A program made the translations under genes and the position numbers. A stretch of 64,000 bases of DNA from Silvibacterium bohemicum (GTDB taxonomy: Bacteria > Acidobacteriota > Terriglobia > Terriglobales > Acidobacteriaceae), in NCBI RefSeq assembly GCF_001006305.1, contig NZ_LBHJ01000019.1:248001-312000 (forward strand), given 5' to 3'. Below are positions 1 to 8,992 of the stretch, piece by piece. Positions within the stretch are counted from its first letter, which is position 1. Every line of letters begins with the position of its first letter. The notes below the pieces were generated by a model. That model worked only from the letters and a program-made list of their open reading frames with translations. It was not told the DNA's origin and did not search any database.

Positions 1-426
1 GCGGCGAATGCCGGGCATCGGATGATCGACTACCTGCGTGAGCGTCGCTTCCCACTTGCCGCGGATGGCGTCGACATCGATCTTGCGTGAGCGAATCAGC
101 CGGTCGATGACTTCACTGTGGCCGATGGTGCCAGCCAAGATCAGATCCTGCGATCCAAGAGATGATGGACAGCGGAGCTCGGGCTTAGCTCCGGTGACGC
201 GGCCAAAGTCGGCAGCGAGATCGCCTGCTGCGCGAGTTACACCAGCGTAGTCATTGGCTGCCACGCATAGCGGAAGCACATGACCATTCGCGGCGAGCGA
301 TAATGCGTCGGCGGTTTCGCTGGTGGCCACATACAGCGGGCCTTGCGTGGCGTGGGCCTTCGGACACGTGGTCCACATCGCGACCAGAACAAGAACGAGC
401 GGGAGACGCGCCGAAGGAGTTTTCAT
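1..426 (-). CDS. GH115 family alpha-glucuronidase, N-terminal part (runs off the window)
   Basis: Reading the minus strand from an ATG at 426 gives 142 residues that stay open to the window edge. Residues 1-26 form a signal peptide ending AHA. The region near residues 105-140 (GTIGHSEVIDRLI, then KWEATLTQVV and HPMPGI) matches the N-terminal domain of glycoside hydrolase family 115, which removes glucuronate or 4-O-methylglucuronate side chains from xylan. The start lies 8 nt after the mannonate dehydratase stop, so it is the last visible gene of a glucuronate operon. The catalytic domain lies outside the window, so activity cannot be judged. Confidence 0.8.
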   Translation of the reverse strand, partial: MKTPSARLPLVLVLVAMWTTCPKAHATQGPLYVATSETADALSLAANGHVLPLCVAANDYAGVTRAAGDLAADFGRVTGAKPELRCPSSLGSQDLILAGTIGHSEVIDRLIRSRKIDVDAIRGKWEATLTQVVDHPMPGIRR

Positions 427-434
427 TGAAAGCT

Positions 435-1643
435 CTACCAGTGAAAGAGCGTGCCGTCTTCTTTGCGATTCACCGGAAGATAGGCGCGTTGATAGGGAAA
501 CCGTTCGGCGAGTTTTTCGTCGATCTCCACACCGAGGCCGGGAGTATCGCCGGGATACATCATGCCCTCGCTGAACGAATAAGCGTGCGGGAAGGTCTCT
601 TCGGTCTCGGCGTTGTGCGCCATGTGCTCCTGAATGCCGAAATTGTTGATGGCGACGTCGAGATGCAGAGCGGCTGCCATGGCGACTGGAGATAGATCCG
701 TTGCTCCGTGAGAGCCGGTCTGTACATGGTAGAGAGCGGCGAAGTCCGCAGCCTTCTTCATGGCCGTGATTCCTCCGGCATGCACAACGGTCATGCGGAT
801 GTAGTCGATGAGCTGTTCGCGAATGAGCTGCTCCGCGTCATAGATGCTGTTGAAGACTTCACCCACCGCGATGGGCGTGGTCGTGTGCTGGCGAATGAGG
901 CGGAAGCCATCCTGCAACTCCGCCGCAACGGGGTCTTCCATCCAGAAGAGATGATGCGGTTCGAGCTCCTTGCCCAGACGCGCAGCCTGGATCGGGGTCA
1001 GCCGGTGATGAACATCGTGCAGCAGATGCAACTCTTCGCCCAGCCGGGTTCGCAGAGCATCGAAGAGCTTGGGTACATGGCGCAAATACTTCTCAGTCGA
1101 CCATAGACTCTCTGACGGTAGCCCGCGCTCTGCCGGCTCGTATGGCTTGTTGTCTTTCGGAACTCCGTAGGTTGATTTCAAGCCGGGGATGCCGCTTTGA
1201 GCGCGGATCGCGAGATAGCCCAGGTCTTTGTAGCGTGCAACTTCATCGATGGTCTGCTCGATGTCGACGCCGTTGGCATGCGCATAGACCACCGCGCCTT
1301 CGCGGCTTTTGCCTCCGAGCAGGTTATAGACCGGCACCTTGAGAGCTTTGCCTTTGATATCCCACAACGCCATGTCGATGGCGGCGATGGCGGTCATGGT
1401 CACGGGTCCGCGCCGCCAGTAGGCGCCGCGATAGAAGTAGTGCCAGATATCTTCCGTCTGAAAGGGGTCGCGACCGATGAGCGATGGAATCAAGTGGTCC
1501 TGCAGATAGCTGGCGACGGATAGCTCGCGGCCATTCAGAGTTGCATCGCCGAGACCGTAGATGCCTTCATCGGTCTCGATCTTCAAGGTAACGAAGTTGC
1601 GGCCGGGGCTGCAGACAATTACTTTGGCGCTGGTAATTTTCAT
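435..1643 (-). CDS. manD: D-mannonate dehydratase, ManD (RspA) type
   Basis: This 402-residue enolase-superfamily enzyme would dehydrate D-mannonate to 2-keto-3-deoxygluconate (KDG). The usual ManD active-site residues can be read at their expected positions: Tyr159 in STYG, metal ligands Asp210, Glu236 and Glu262, His212 in DVHHR, and His312 in GSHG. The length is that of the family. It sits between eda (11 nt upstream) and the GH115 gene (8 nt downstream), which fits a glucuronate route. Some ManD homologues are poor enzymes or prefer other acid sugars, so the exact substrate is inferred from context. Confidence 0.9.
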   Translation of the reverse strand: MKITSAKVIVCSPGRNFVTLKIETDEGIYGLGDATLNGRELSVASYLQDHLIPSLIGRDPFQTEDIWHYFYRGAYWRRGPVTMTAIAAIDMALWDIKGKALKVPVYNLLGGKSREGAVVYAHANGVDIEQTIDEVARYKDLGYLAIRAQSGIPGLKSTYGVPKDNKPYEPAERGLPSESLWSTEKYLRHVPKLFDALRTRLGEELHLLHDVHHRLTPIQAARLGKELEPHHLFWMEDPVAAELQDGFRLIRQHTTTPIAVGEVFNSIYDAEQLIREQLIDYIRMTVVHAGGITAMKKAADFAALYHVQTGSHGATDLSPVAMAAALHLDVAINNFGIQEHMAHNAETEETFPHAYSFSEGMMYPGDTPGLGVEIDEKLAERFPYQRAYLPVNRKEDGTLFHW

Positions 1644-1654
1644 GGTGATCCCGG

Positions 1655-2332
1655 TTAGTTTCCTGACCGTGCTTCGCTCACCGCGGCGAGATAAAGCTTT
1701 GCCTGCTCGGTAATGATGTGCGCTTTGCCGGCGCTGATGGCCTTGGTATTAACCAGATCGGCGCCGATGCCGATGGCCACCGCTCCGGCGCGGATATACT
1801 CGCCGGCATTGTCGAGCGAGACGCCGCCGGTGGGAACGAACTTCACATCAGGCAAAGGCGCGCGCAGGGATTTCAGATAGCCAGGGCCTCCGCCCGCGCC
1901 CGCGGGGAAGAGCTTGACTGCATCCGCACCGGCGGTCCACGCGGTGACGATCTCGGTCGGAGTAAATGCTCCGGGCAAAATAGGAATTTCGTTGTCGCGG
2001 CAGTATTGAATCGTGGCGACATTCACCGCAGGACTGACGATGAAGCGCGCGCCCGCGGCCACACAATCCTTTGCGGCCTTCACGTCGAGAACGGTGCCGG
2101 CGCCGATCAGGCATTCCTCGCCGATGTCGCGGCTGAGACGTTCGATGAGCTTCACCGCTCCGGGCACTGTCATGGTGATCTCGAGCACGCCGATGCCTCC
2201 GGCGCGAAGCGCTTCGACTGCCTGGAGTGCGATCTCGGGAGATTCGGCGCGCAGCACGGGAACTACGCCATCTTTCAGAATGCGGTCGATTACTTCCTGT
2301 TTTTTCGTCTTTGTCATCGATTGATTTGTCAT
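1655..2332 (-). CDS. eda: KDPG (or KHG) aldolase
   Basis: The 225-residue class I aldolase splits 2-keto-3-deoxy-6-phosphogluconate into pyruvate and glyceraldehyde 3-phosphate. The Schiff-base lysine is Lys140 in DAVKLFPA and the catalytic glutamate is Glu51 in EITM. GAGTVL and PTGGV loops typical of the family are present. The ATG at 2332 lies 4 nt after the kdgK stop with an AGAG-type ribosome site. A second in-frame ATG at 2317 has a poorer one. The tight spacing suggests translational coupling with the kinase that makes its substrate. Confidence 0.92.
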   Translation of the reverse strand: MTNQSMTKTKKQEVIDRILKDGVVPVLRAESPEIALQAVEALRAGGIGVLEITMTVPGAVKLIERLSRDIGEECLIGAGTVLDVKAAKDCVAAGARFIVSPAVNVATIQYCRDNEIPILPGAFTPTEIVTAWTAGADAVKLFPAGAGGGPGYLKSLRAPLPDVKFVPTGGVSLDNAGEYIRAGAVAIGIGADLVNTKAISAGKAHIITEQAKLYLAAVSEARSGN

Positions 2333-2336
2333 CGCT

Positions 2337-3434
2337 CTAGCGGGCCACTCGGGCGCCTCCGCCTTTCATCACACGTTCCACGTCAGATAAGGTCGCCATG
2401 CTCACATCGCCGGGCGTGGTCATAGCCAATGCACCGTGCGCAGCTCCGCATTCGACCGCCCATTGCACATCGCGGCCGGTGAGCAGTCCATAGATCAGGC
2501 CGGAGCAGAAGGAGTCGCCGCCACCGATGCGATCGTAGATTTCCAGATCGGGGCGTTCGATGGAGCGATACAGTTTGCCGCCGTGCCACGCGATGGCGCT
2601 CCAATCATTGATGCAGGCGGTCTTGGCGTTACGCAGAGTGGTGCCGACAATCTTGACGTTCGGGAACTCGGCGACGACGCGCTCGATCATGCGCTGATAG
2701 CTGCCGATGTCGTGCTGGCTGTGATGCTCGTCCGCGTTTTCAACTTCGAAGCCGAGAGCGGCGGTGAAGTCTTCCTCGTTGCCGATCAGGACATCCACTT
2801 TACTCACCAACTCGCGGTTGACGCGAGTCGCTTCCTTCTGACCACCGATCGCCTTCCATAGCGAATCGCGATAGTTGAGGTCGTAGGAGACCCAAGTACC
2901 GTGCTGGCGGGCGGCGTCCATGGCTTCCGCGGCCACCTGAGGTGTGGTTGATGAGAGCGCGGCGAAAATACCCCCAGTGTGAAACCAGCGGCTGCCCTCT
3001 TCGCCAAAGATCTTCTGCCAATCGACCTGTCCCGCGGACAACTGCGAGATAGCGGTGTTGCCGCGATCGGAGCAGCCGGCGGCAGCGCGAACACCGAAGC
3101 CTCGCTCGGTGAAGTTCAATCCATTGCGGACGGTCCGGCCGACGCCGTCGTACTTCACCCACTGGACATGACTCTGGTCCACGCCACCCTGATACATGAG
3201 GTCTTCGACCAGGCGTCCGATAGGATTATCCGCAAGCGCAGTGACGACAGCGGTGTTCAGGCCAAAGCAGCGCTTGAGGCCGCGAGCTACGTTGTATTCG
3301 CCGCCGCCCTCGAAGACGCGGAACTGCCGCGCTGTCGCGATGCGGAAGTCTCCCGGATCGAGGCGCAACATGACTTCGCCGAGGCTGACCAAATCCCAGC
3401 GGGAGAGCTCTTTCTTGCGTAACTCCAGGCTCAT
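2337..3434 (-). CDS. kdgK: 2-keto-3-deoxygluconate kinase, PfkB family
   Basis: The 365-residue PfkB/ribokinase-type sugar kinase would phosphorylate KDG to KDPG. The N-terminal glycine-rich substrate signature (GGGEYNVARGL, about residues 43-53) is present. The C-terminal signature IGGGDSFCSG has the catalytic base Asp307 and the anion-hole glycines. It is the first gene of the minus-strand operon kdgK-eda-manD-GH115, with an AGAAGG ribosome site before the ATG. The order kinase, aldolase, dehydratase gives a complete mannonate to KDPG route. The length is slightly above typical KDG kinases because of an insertion near residues 230-245. Confidence 0.88.
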   Translation of the reverse strand: MSLELRKKELSRWDLVSLGEVMLRLDPGDFRIATARQFRVFEGGGEYNVARGLKRCFGLNTAVVTALADNPIGRLVEDLMYQGGVDQSHVQWVKYDGVGRTVRNGLNFTERGFGVRAAAGCSDRGNTAISQLSAGQVDWQKIFGEEGSRWFHTGGIFAALSSTTPQVAAEAMDAARQHGTWVSYDLNYRDSLWKAIGGQKEATRVNRELVSKVDVLIGNEEDFTAALGFEVENADEHHSQHDIGSYQRMIERVVAEFPNVKIVGTTLRNAKTACINDWSAIAWHGGKLYRSIERPDLEIYDRIGGGDSFCSGLIYGLLTGRDVQWAVECGAAHGALAMTTPGDVSMATLSDVERVMKGGGARVAR

Positions 3435-3493
3435 CTTCTAACCCTTCTCAATGATTATTCCAATGATCGAACTAATCTGCGCAGGCAGGTAGA

Positions 3494-3512
3494 TTATTAC
3501 ACGTTGTATTAA
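3494..3512. promoter_or_regulatory. operator-like imperfect palindrome upstream of kdgK
   Basis: TTATTACA, a 3-nt spacer CGT, then TGTATTAA. Seven of eight arm positions pair. It lies 60-78 nt upstream of kdgK in the divergent region, where a regulator of glucuronate genes could bind. The size and AT-rich form resemble GntR-type operators. That assignment is a guess, since no GntR gene lies nearby. Confidence 0.45.
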
Positions 3513-3663
3513 CTGTTTCGGGAGCAATTGCCGTTGGGACAGCAATCTTCCCGGTCAGCCGAAGTAGCCCTGTGAAGCCTCAGTCTGAGCGAGATTTCTG
3601 ACCTCCTGGAGCTCGCGACGCGGCGACATTTTCTGTTCTTGACATCTTCACTCAAAAATAAAT

Positions 3664-3693
3664 TTGACTAGGCAAGAAATATTGGACTAGGAT
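3664..3693 (+). promoter_or_regulatory. candidate sigma-70 promoter for the cupin gene
   Basis: TTGACT at 3664-3669 and TAGGAT at 3688-3693 are separated by 18 nt, inside the 406-nt divergent region (3435-3840). GACTAGG occurs twice, at 3666-3672 and 3685-3691, one in each promoter half. Apart from this and the palindrome at 3494-3512 I see nothing in the region. The implied leader to the ATG at 3841 is about 140 nt. Confidence 0.35.
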
Positions 3694-3840
3694 GCTGCGC
3701 GAATCGATTCAGGAAGAAATCGACGCGCGCAAATGTTCCTGCCCGGCTGCTTCCATAATAAGGAATTTGCAAACCGGCATGTTTTGCCAGCAGGGACCCT
3801 GCATCGCGCAGCCGAATCCGGATCGACAAAGGTGAGCGAG

Positions 3841-4281
3841 ATGATTACCCGCAGAGATTTATTCGTAGCCTTGATCGCCATCACCCTCACGGCAGGAGCC
3901 TTCGCTTTTACCAACAGCACGCCTATTTTGGGCTCCGCTGTCTTCGATTGGAATTCTATCCCGGACAAGAAGACCGATGTCGGTTCGGTGCGATCGTTTG
4001 TGAAAGCTCCCACGGCAACGCTCGATGAGTTGGAGATTCATGTGACCACTCTTGATCCGGGTAAGACGTCGCATCCGCCGCACAGGCACCCAAACGAGGA
4101 GCTGATCATCATCCGCCAAGGAACAGTGGAGACGCTCTCGAATGGGGTGTGGACGCGGGTGGGACCGGGGTCGGTGATCTTCAATGCCTCGAACCAACTC
4201 CATGGATTCCGAAATGTCGGCGCCGAGCCGGCCATTTATCACGTCATCAACTGGAAGTCCGCGGCTACTCCGAAGGAGTGA
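3841..4281 (+). CDS. exported cupin-domain protein
   Basis: A 146-residue small beta-barrel cupin protein of unknown substrate. The chosen ATG at 3841 follows AAGGTGAG. An open frame runs further upstream to 3733, but it has no signal sequence and no good ribosome site. Residues 1-22 form an export signal that starts TRR, so Tat export is possible. The metal-binding cupin motif 1 is clear (HPPHRHPNEE, about residues 78-87), followed by GTVETLSNG and a second half ending NQLHGFRN. It stands divergent to kdgK and upstream of a Tat-exported oxidoreductase, which suggests a periplasmic sugar role. I cannot name the reaction. Confidence 0.75.
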   Translation: MITRRDLFVALIAITLTAGAFAFTNSTPILGSAVFDWNSIPDKKTDVGSVRSFVKAPTATLDELEIHVTTLDPGKTSHPPHRHPNEELIIIRQGTVETLSNGVWTRVGPGSVIFNASNQLHGFRNVGAEPAIYHVINWKSAATPKE

Positions 4282-4383
4282 CGCGCCGTCTCCCGGCGGC
4301 GTTGAGCAGCGAGTACGGAAGACTTAATCCGCGTCCCGATTAAGAGGACTTCACAGAACCAAACTTCGTGACGGAGCAAATGG

Positions 4384-5556
4384 ATGCAGAGTGAAAGCAT
4401 AGGCCGGCGGTCGTTTCTCAAGACAATGGGATCGGTAGGGATGTTATCGGCGTTGCCGGACACGGCCTTTGGATTCGCGATCGGCAGCCACATTGCGCAT
4501 ACGGTCGCCGCGCCCGGATATGACGTCAAATCGAAGCCGAAGTACTCCATCAAATTCGGCGTGATCGGCCTCGATCACTATCACATCATGGGCATCACCG
4601 CTGCCGTGATCCGGGGCGGCGGCGAACTGGCGGCTTTTTACTGCACGCTGCCGCAGGCCATTGCCGATTTTCAAAAGCTCTATCCCAATGCCAAGCTGGC
4701 CAGGAGCGAGGATGAGATTCTGGATGATCCGTCGATCAAGCTGGTATGCGGAGCTCCGATTCCCTACCTGCGCGCGCCCCTGGGTATTCGTGCGATGCAG
4801 CACGGCAAGGACTTTCTCAGCGACAAGCCGGCAATCACCACCCTGGAGCAGCTCGCGGAGGCGCGCAAGGTCTCGGCTGAGACGGGAAAGATGTTTGCCA
4901 TTATGTACTCCGAACGGCTGGAGGTGCGGGCGGCGGTGCAAGCCGGCTATCTCATCCAAGCAGGCGCGATCGGGAAGGTAGTGCAGACGGTCAACATCGC
5001 TCCGCATAAGGTGAATGACATCTCTCGTCCCGACTGGTTCTGGGATCCGAAAAAGTACGGCGGCATTCTTACGGATATCGGATCGCATCAGGCGGACCAG
5101 TTTGTTTACTACACTGGCTCGACTACCGCTGATGTCACCGCGTCGCAGATCGCGAACGCGGCTCATCCGAATCATCCGGAGTTCCAGGATTTCGGCGACA
5201 TGATGCTGCACGGCAACGGCGGTGCGGGCTACGTGCGGGTGGATTGGTTTACACCGAATGGTCTTCCTGTGTGGGGCGACGGCAGGCTCTTCATCCTGGG
5301 TACGGAGGGTTATATCGAACTTCGAAAATATATCGATATCGCCGGGCGTCCCAAAGGAAACCATCTATTCATCGTGGATCAGAAGGAGATTCGCTACATC
5401 GACTGCAACGAAGTCGAGCTTCCTTTCGGCCAACAGTTCGTTTCCGACGTTGTGAACCGAACTCATACCGGGCAGAACCAGGAGCAGGCGTTGCTGGCCG
5501 CGGAATTGGTTCTGAAGGCGCAGAAGAATGCGAAGGTCCTTACTTTTTCTGCATAA
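4384..5556 (+). CDS. Tat-exported Gfo/Idh/MocA family oxidoreductase
   Basis: This 390-residue protein has a textbook twin-arginine signal near its N terminus (GRRSFLKTMG, residues 7-16), so it should be exported folded, with its nicotinamide cofactor bound. The Rossmann start is GVIGLDHYH at about residue 58 and the family lysine lies in SDKPA near residue 140. The C-terminal domain includes DIGSHQADQF. GGAG precedes the ATG. It follows the cupin gene by 102 nt in the same direction. Exported members of this family act on sugars or glycosides, but the substrate here is unknown. Confidence 0.85.
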   Translation: MQSESIGRRSFLKTMGSVGMLSALPDTAFGFAIGSHIAHTVAAPGYDVKSKPKYSIKFGVIGLDHYHIMGITAAVIRGGGELAAFYCTLPQAIADFQKLYPNAKLARSEDEILDDPSIKLVCGAPIPYLRAPLGIRAMQHGKDFLSDKPAITTLEQLAEARKVSAETGKMFAIMYSERLEVRAAVQAGYLIQAGAIGKVVQTVNIAPHKVNDISRPDWFWDPKKYGGILTDIGSHQADQFVYYTGSTTADVTASQIANAAHPNHPEFQDFGDMMLHGNGGAGYVRVDWFTPNGLPVWGDGRLFILGTEGYIELRKYIDIAGRPKGNHLFIVDQKEIRYIDCNEVELPFGQQFVSDVVNRTHTGQNQEQALLAAELVLKAQKNAKVLTFSA

Positions 5557-5873
5557 ATTTTGGCTGTTTCATGTGACAACGGAGCCGCTTCTCACTTCCC
5601 CCCATTGAAACGTTTCTATTTTTGGATCGAAGTAATTACCAGCCTTTCAACTATTCAGACTGGCCTGGGGCGCTTCTTTCTTGAACGAAAGCTGGAAATG
5701 ATTTTCTTCTGAAGAAAACCGTAATAGACTACGGACTTGATTCACGCAAAGCTCGCGAGCTCGTCTATCCGAAAGCTATTCCCGATAACGTCTGCCGGCT
5801 TTGTATTGAAGTGCGGCGTTCCGGATGAACGTGAGAAAAAACTTTCCATAGGTCTGCGGAGCAACCAAGACAG
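5557..5873. promoter_or_regulatory. regulatory gap before the ROK gene, with two palindromes
   Basis: This gene-free stretch holds GAAACGTTTC (5607-5616), a perfect 10-bp palindrome in the form of a LacI-family operator core. It also holds TTTTCTTC-T-GAAGAAAA (5702-5718), a perfect 8+1+8 inverted repeat 156 nt before the ROK start. A weaker CTTTC/GAAAG pair lies just upstream of the second. No clear -35/-10 pair was found. The second repeat is a natural candidate for autoregulation by the ROK protein. Confidence 0.45.
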
Positions 5874-7133
5874 ATGAAACCCGTTGCACGTTCCGAACCT
5901 GCAACACGCGGATTCAAGCGTATCGATCTAGCCTATGTGGAGCTGGCGTCGAGCGAGAACGCGCGCGACATCAACCGCGATATTGTTCTCGAAATCATTC
6001 GTTCGCGGCAGCCAGTAGCACGCGCCGACCTGGCCCGCGCGTCGGGTCTGCAGCCGAGCACGATCTCTGCAATCGTCGAACAGCTTCTTCAGGAAAAGTG
6101 GGTGAAGGAAGGAGCGATCGCACGCAGGCCGCGGGGACGACGGCCGACTCTGCTTTCGCTGAACGATGAGCTGGTAATTTTGACGGCGGACGTGCGGCCC
6201 AATCAGGCGATCGTTGCCGTGGTCGACCTTAATGGCCGCTTTCTTGCGCGGGAGGTGGTGCCTCTGGTTTCGGAACCGGAGCGCGCCATCGGCAAGATCG
6301 TTCAATCGATGGAATTGATGCGGGCCAGCCATCGCGACCGTTCATTTGAAGGCATCGGCGTGAGCTTGCCGGGGCGCGTCGATCCCGAGTCGCAACGGCT
6401 TATTCTCGCCCCTAATCTCAAATGGGGAGATTACGACATCAAGCGTGCCATCGAGGAGAAGATGCACCTTCAGGTGGAGCTAGCCAATGCCGCTAATGCC
6501 TGCCTGCTTTCTGAATTGTGGTCGGGCAAGCTGGATGGCGTGCGCAATGCGGTGCTGGTTACAGTGTCGGAGGGGATCGGCGCGGCAATTCTTGCGAATG
6601 GACAAATTATTACCAGCCGCAGTGGATTGGCCGGCGAGTTCGGGCATAGTCCCATCGATCCCACTGGTCCAGTGTGCGGCTGCGGGCAGCACGGCTGCTG
6701 GGAGGTCTTCGCGTCTTCTAACGCCGCGCTTCGTTATTATTCCGAGCTTGCTCCCAAGAGCCGAGCGGCGAATATCCATGATCTGCTGCAAAGAGCTGAA
6801 GAGGGAGACACGAAGGCTGTCTCCGCTGTTTCCCGCCAGGCTTCGTTCGTCGGTCGCGGTCTTCGCCTGATTACAGCAGCGCTTTCTCCGGAGGTCATTT
6901 TGATAACCGGCGATCTGACCACTTCGTGGTCGCGCTTCGGACATCTAATTCAATCCGAGCTGGAGAATACGATGCTGGCCGGGCCCGCGCCACGCCTGGG
7001 GATTACAAACGACGGCGAGCTCTCTCGACTGCGTGGCGCGGCAGCGGTGGTTCTGCAGCGGCACTCGGGCTATCGAAGATCGTCGCTGAACGCGAGCCGC
7101 TCGGGCCGCCGTGTAGCGAACGCTCATAAGTAG
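5874..7133 (+). CDS. ROK family transcriptional repressor
   Basis: The 419-residue protein joins an N-terminal winged helix-turn-helix (about residues 45-80, ARADLARASGLQPSTISAIV) to a ROK sugar-binding domain (about 95-395). The ROK zinc motif CGCGQHGCWE lies at residues 268-277, with GEFGHSPI just before it. The ATP-binding DxGGT of ROK kinases is not present (ADVRPNQ), which fits a repressor of the NagC/Mlc/XylR type and not a kinase. The ligand is probably a sugar or sugar phosphate from the neighbouring catabolic genes. A basic tail (about 400-419) extends beyond the family domain. Confidence 0.88.
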   Translation: MKPVARSEPATRGFKRIDLAYVELASSENARDINRDIVLEIIRSRQPVARADLARASGLQPSTISAIVEQLLQEKWVKEGAIARRPRGRRPTLLSLNDELVILTADVRPNQAIVAVVDLNGRFLAREVVPLVSEPERAIGKIVQSMELMRASHRDRSFEGIGVSLPGRVDPESQRLILAPNLKWGDYDIKRAIEEKMHLQVELANAANACLLSELWSGKLDGVRNAVLVTVSEGIGAAILANGQIITSRSGLAGEFGHSPIDPTGPVCGCGQHGCWEVFASSNAALRYYSELAPKSRAANIHDLLQRAEEGDTKAVSAVSRQASFVGRGLRLITAALSPEVILITGDLTTSWSRFGHLIQSELENTMLAGPAPRLGITNDGELSRLRGAAAVVLQRHSGYRRSSLNASRSGRRVANAHK

Positions 7134-7317
7134 CCGCTCGACACAATCCTTCGCAGAAATCTCGATTCGTAAAAAAATCTCGTGTTGAAAGCGAGTTCCC
7201 GGAGGTTCCATTTGCGGGACCGTTCTGCTGGATTTTTCTTAACAAATGCCTCTCGGTGTTCCCAAAGAAGTGAGCTCGTCCGCAAGGAGTTTTTGGCAGG
7301 AGGGGGACGAAACCGCG

Positions 7318-7346
7318 TTGACAGTGATTACGCCGATACATATAGT
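7318..7346 (+). promoter_or_regulatory. sigma-70 promoter for the beta-propeller gene
   Basis: A perfect -35 TTGACA (7318-7323) and TATAGT (7341-7346) are separated by exactly 17 nt. Transcription would start near 7353, giving a leader of about 63 nt before the ATG at 7416. A GTTTG/CAAAC inverted pair (7345-7349 and 7359-7363) covers the start point and could be an operator. Confidence 0.75.
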
Positions 7347-7415
7347 TTGCTGGTCGTACAAACCGGCTTCTATCCCTCACTGAACGATTATCGGCTCTTC
7401 GCGAAGGCTGCCTTC

Positions 7416-8969
7416 ATGTCAAAAAGTCCGACCCGGCGCTTGGCTGCGTTGTGTTGTTTCGGCATCGCTCTGTGCTCGTGGAGCAATGCGTTCGCCTTGC
7501 AATCGGAACCGCTCGGTATCTTCGAGGGCCAGTCCGATGTGGGCAGTGTGAAGCCCGCTGGTACGCTTCACTTCGATCCGGCCCGCGAGACTTATAGGAT
7601 CACGGCGGCGGGTGCGAATATCTGGTCGACGATCGACGCATTCCATTTTGTGTGGAAGAAAGTCTCGGGCGATGTTTCGCTCTCAGCGGATATTACGTTT
7701 CCTGAGAGCTCCGCCGCTTCGAATCCTCATCGCAAGGCGGTTCTATTGTTCAGACAAGGCCTCGATGCGGACGGTGTATATGCCGACGCAGCGCAGCATG
7801 GCTCGGGACTGACGGCCTTGCAGTATCGGCGCACCAAGAGTGACACGACGCAGGACATCGAACTGAATATTGATGCCCCGAAGCATCTGCGACTGGAGAA
7901 GCGCGGCGACACCATTACCATGTTCCTAAGCATGCATGATGAACCCTTGCATCAGATAGGGGCGTCGATCAAGCTTCCGTTCGACGGAGCGTTTTATGCC
8001 GGCATCGGGCTCTCTTCGCACAATGAGAATGTGGTTGAAAAGGCAGTATTTTCCAACGTCGAACTCAAGTCTCCAGAGCCCTTACCGGCAGCAGAAAAGC
8101 TGACGCTCTATAGTTCGCTCAAAACTATTCAGATCGACGCCAATGCCCGCGTTGCGACGGTGGTTGCCTCGAGGCCGGCATCGATGCAGGCTCCGAACTG
8201 GTCGAAGGATGGCAGCTATCTTGTCTTCAACCAGGACGGCCGTATCTGGAAGATCGCAGTGAAGGGCGGCGAGCCGGAGGCAGTGAACATCGGCGCTGCG
8301 AGCCGGTGCAACGGCAGCCACGGCTTCTCTCCGGATGGCAAATGGCTGGCCATCAGTTGCTCCATGCCCGACAAGCCGGAGTCGCACGTGTACGTCATTC
8401 CTGCGGAAGGCGGCACGCCGCGGTTGGTTACGTTGAATCCCAACTCGTATTGGCATAGCTGGTCTCCGGGTGGCAAAACGATCGCGTTCACTCGGCCGGT
8501 CAAGGGCGGCGGTGGAAACATTTATGCGATCTCTGCAGATGGCGGCCCGGAAATGCCGCTGACCACAGGCGCTGGAGTCAGCGATGACCCCGACTATTCG
8601 CCTGACGGCCGATACATTTACTTCAATTCGAACCGCAGCGGCAATATGCAGATATGGCGGATGCGTCCGGATGGGAGCAATCCCGAGCAGATGACTTCGG
8701 ATGAATTCAACAATTGGACGCCGCACGTTTCGCCAGACGGCAAATCGATGGTCTTCCTCACCTATGACAAGGGCGAGACGGGCCACCCCGCGAACAAAGA
8801 TATTGCTCTACGCATTATGTCGATGGATGACCGCAAGGTTCGCACGCTGGTCAATCTGGTCGGTGGATCGGGGACCGACAATGTGCCATCGTGGTCTCCG
8901 GACAGCCATCATTTTGCATTCGTCAGCTACCAGATGCTTCCTCTAGAGGAAGCTGGATCCAACCAATGA
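7416..8969 (+). CDS. exported TolB-like beta-propeller (PD40) protein
   Basis: I place the start at the ATG at 7416, after GAAGG and downstream of the promoter at 7318-7346. An open frame upstream to 7182 crosses that promoter and is not coding-like. The 517-residue product has a signal peptide (about 1-29), a concanavalin-like domain (about 35-215) and a C-terminal propeller with repeated SPDGK/SPDGR strands (about 240-517). PD40 propellers of this kind bind ligands or proteins in the periplasm. The lectin-like front half suggests a carbohydrate. No catalytic residues are evident. Confidence 0.82.
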   Translation: MSKSPTRRLAALCCFGIALCSWSNAFALQSEPLGIFEGQSDVGSVKPAGTLHFDPARETYRITAAGANIWSTIDAFHFVWKKVSGDVSLSADITFPESSAASNPHRKAVLLFRQGLDADGVYADAAQHGSGLTALQYRRTKSDTTQDIELNIDAPKHLRLEKRGDTITMFLSMHDEPLHQIGASIKLPFDGAFYAGIGLSSHNENVVEKAVFSNVELKSPEPLPAAEKLTLYSSLKTIQIDANARVATVVASRPASMQAPNWSKDGSYLVFNQDGRIWKIAVKGGEPEAVNIGAASRCNGSHGFSPDGKWLAISCSMPDKPESHVYVIPAEGGTPRLVTLNPNSYWHSWSPGGKTIAFTRPVKGGGGNIYAISADGGPEMPLTTGAGVSDDPDYSPDGRYIYFNSNRSGNMQIWRMRPDGSNPEQMTSDEFNNWTPHVSPDGKSMVFLTYDKGETGHPANKDIALRIMSMDDRKVRTLVNLVGGSGTDNVPSWSPDSHHFAFVSYQMLPLEEAGSNQ

Positions 8970-8992
8970 AGAGTGACCGAGGGAGTATCGCA

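Noticed and set aside
4444-5364. 306-codon minus-strand frame opposite the Tat-exported oxidoreductase
   Set aside because: The plus-strand gene has a Tat signal and a Rossmann fold. The antisense product is His/Arg rich with no motif.
7182-7415. In-frame upstream extension of the beta-propeller gene
   Set aside because: It spans a near-consensus promoter and would bury the signal peptide, so the ATG at 7416 is preferred.
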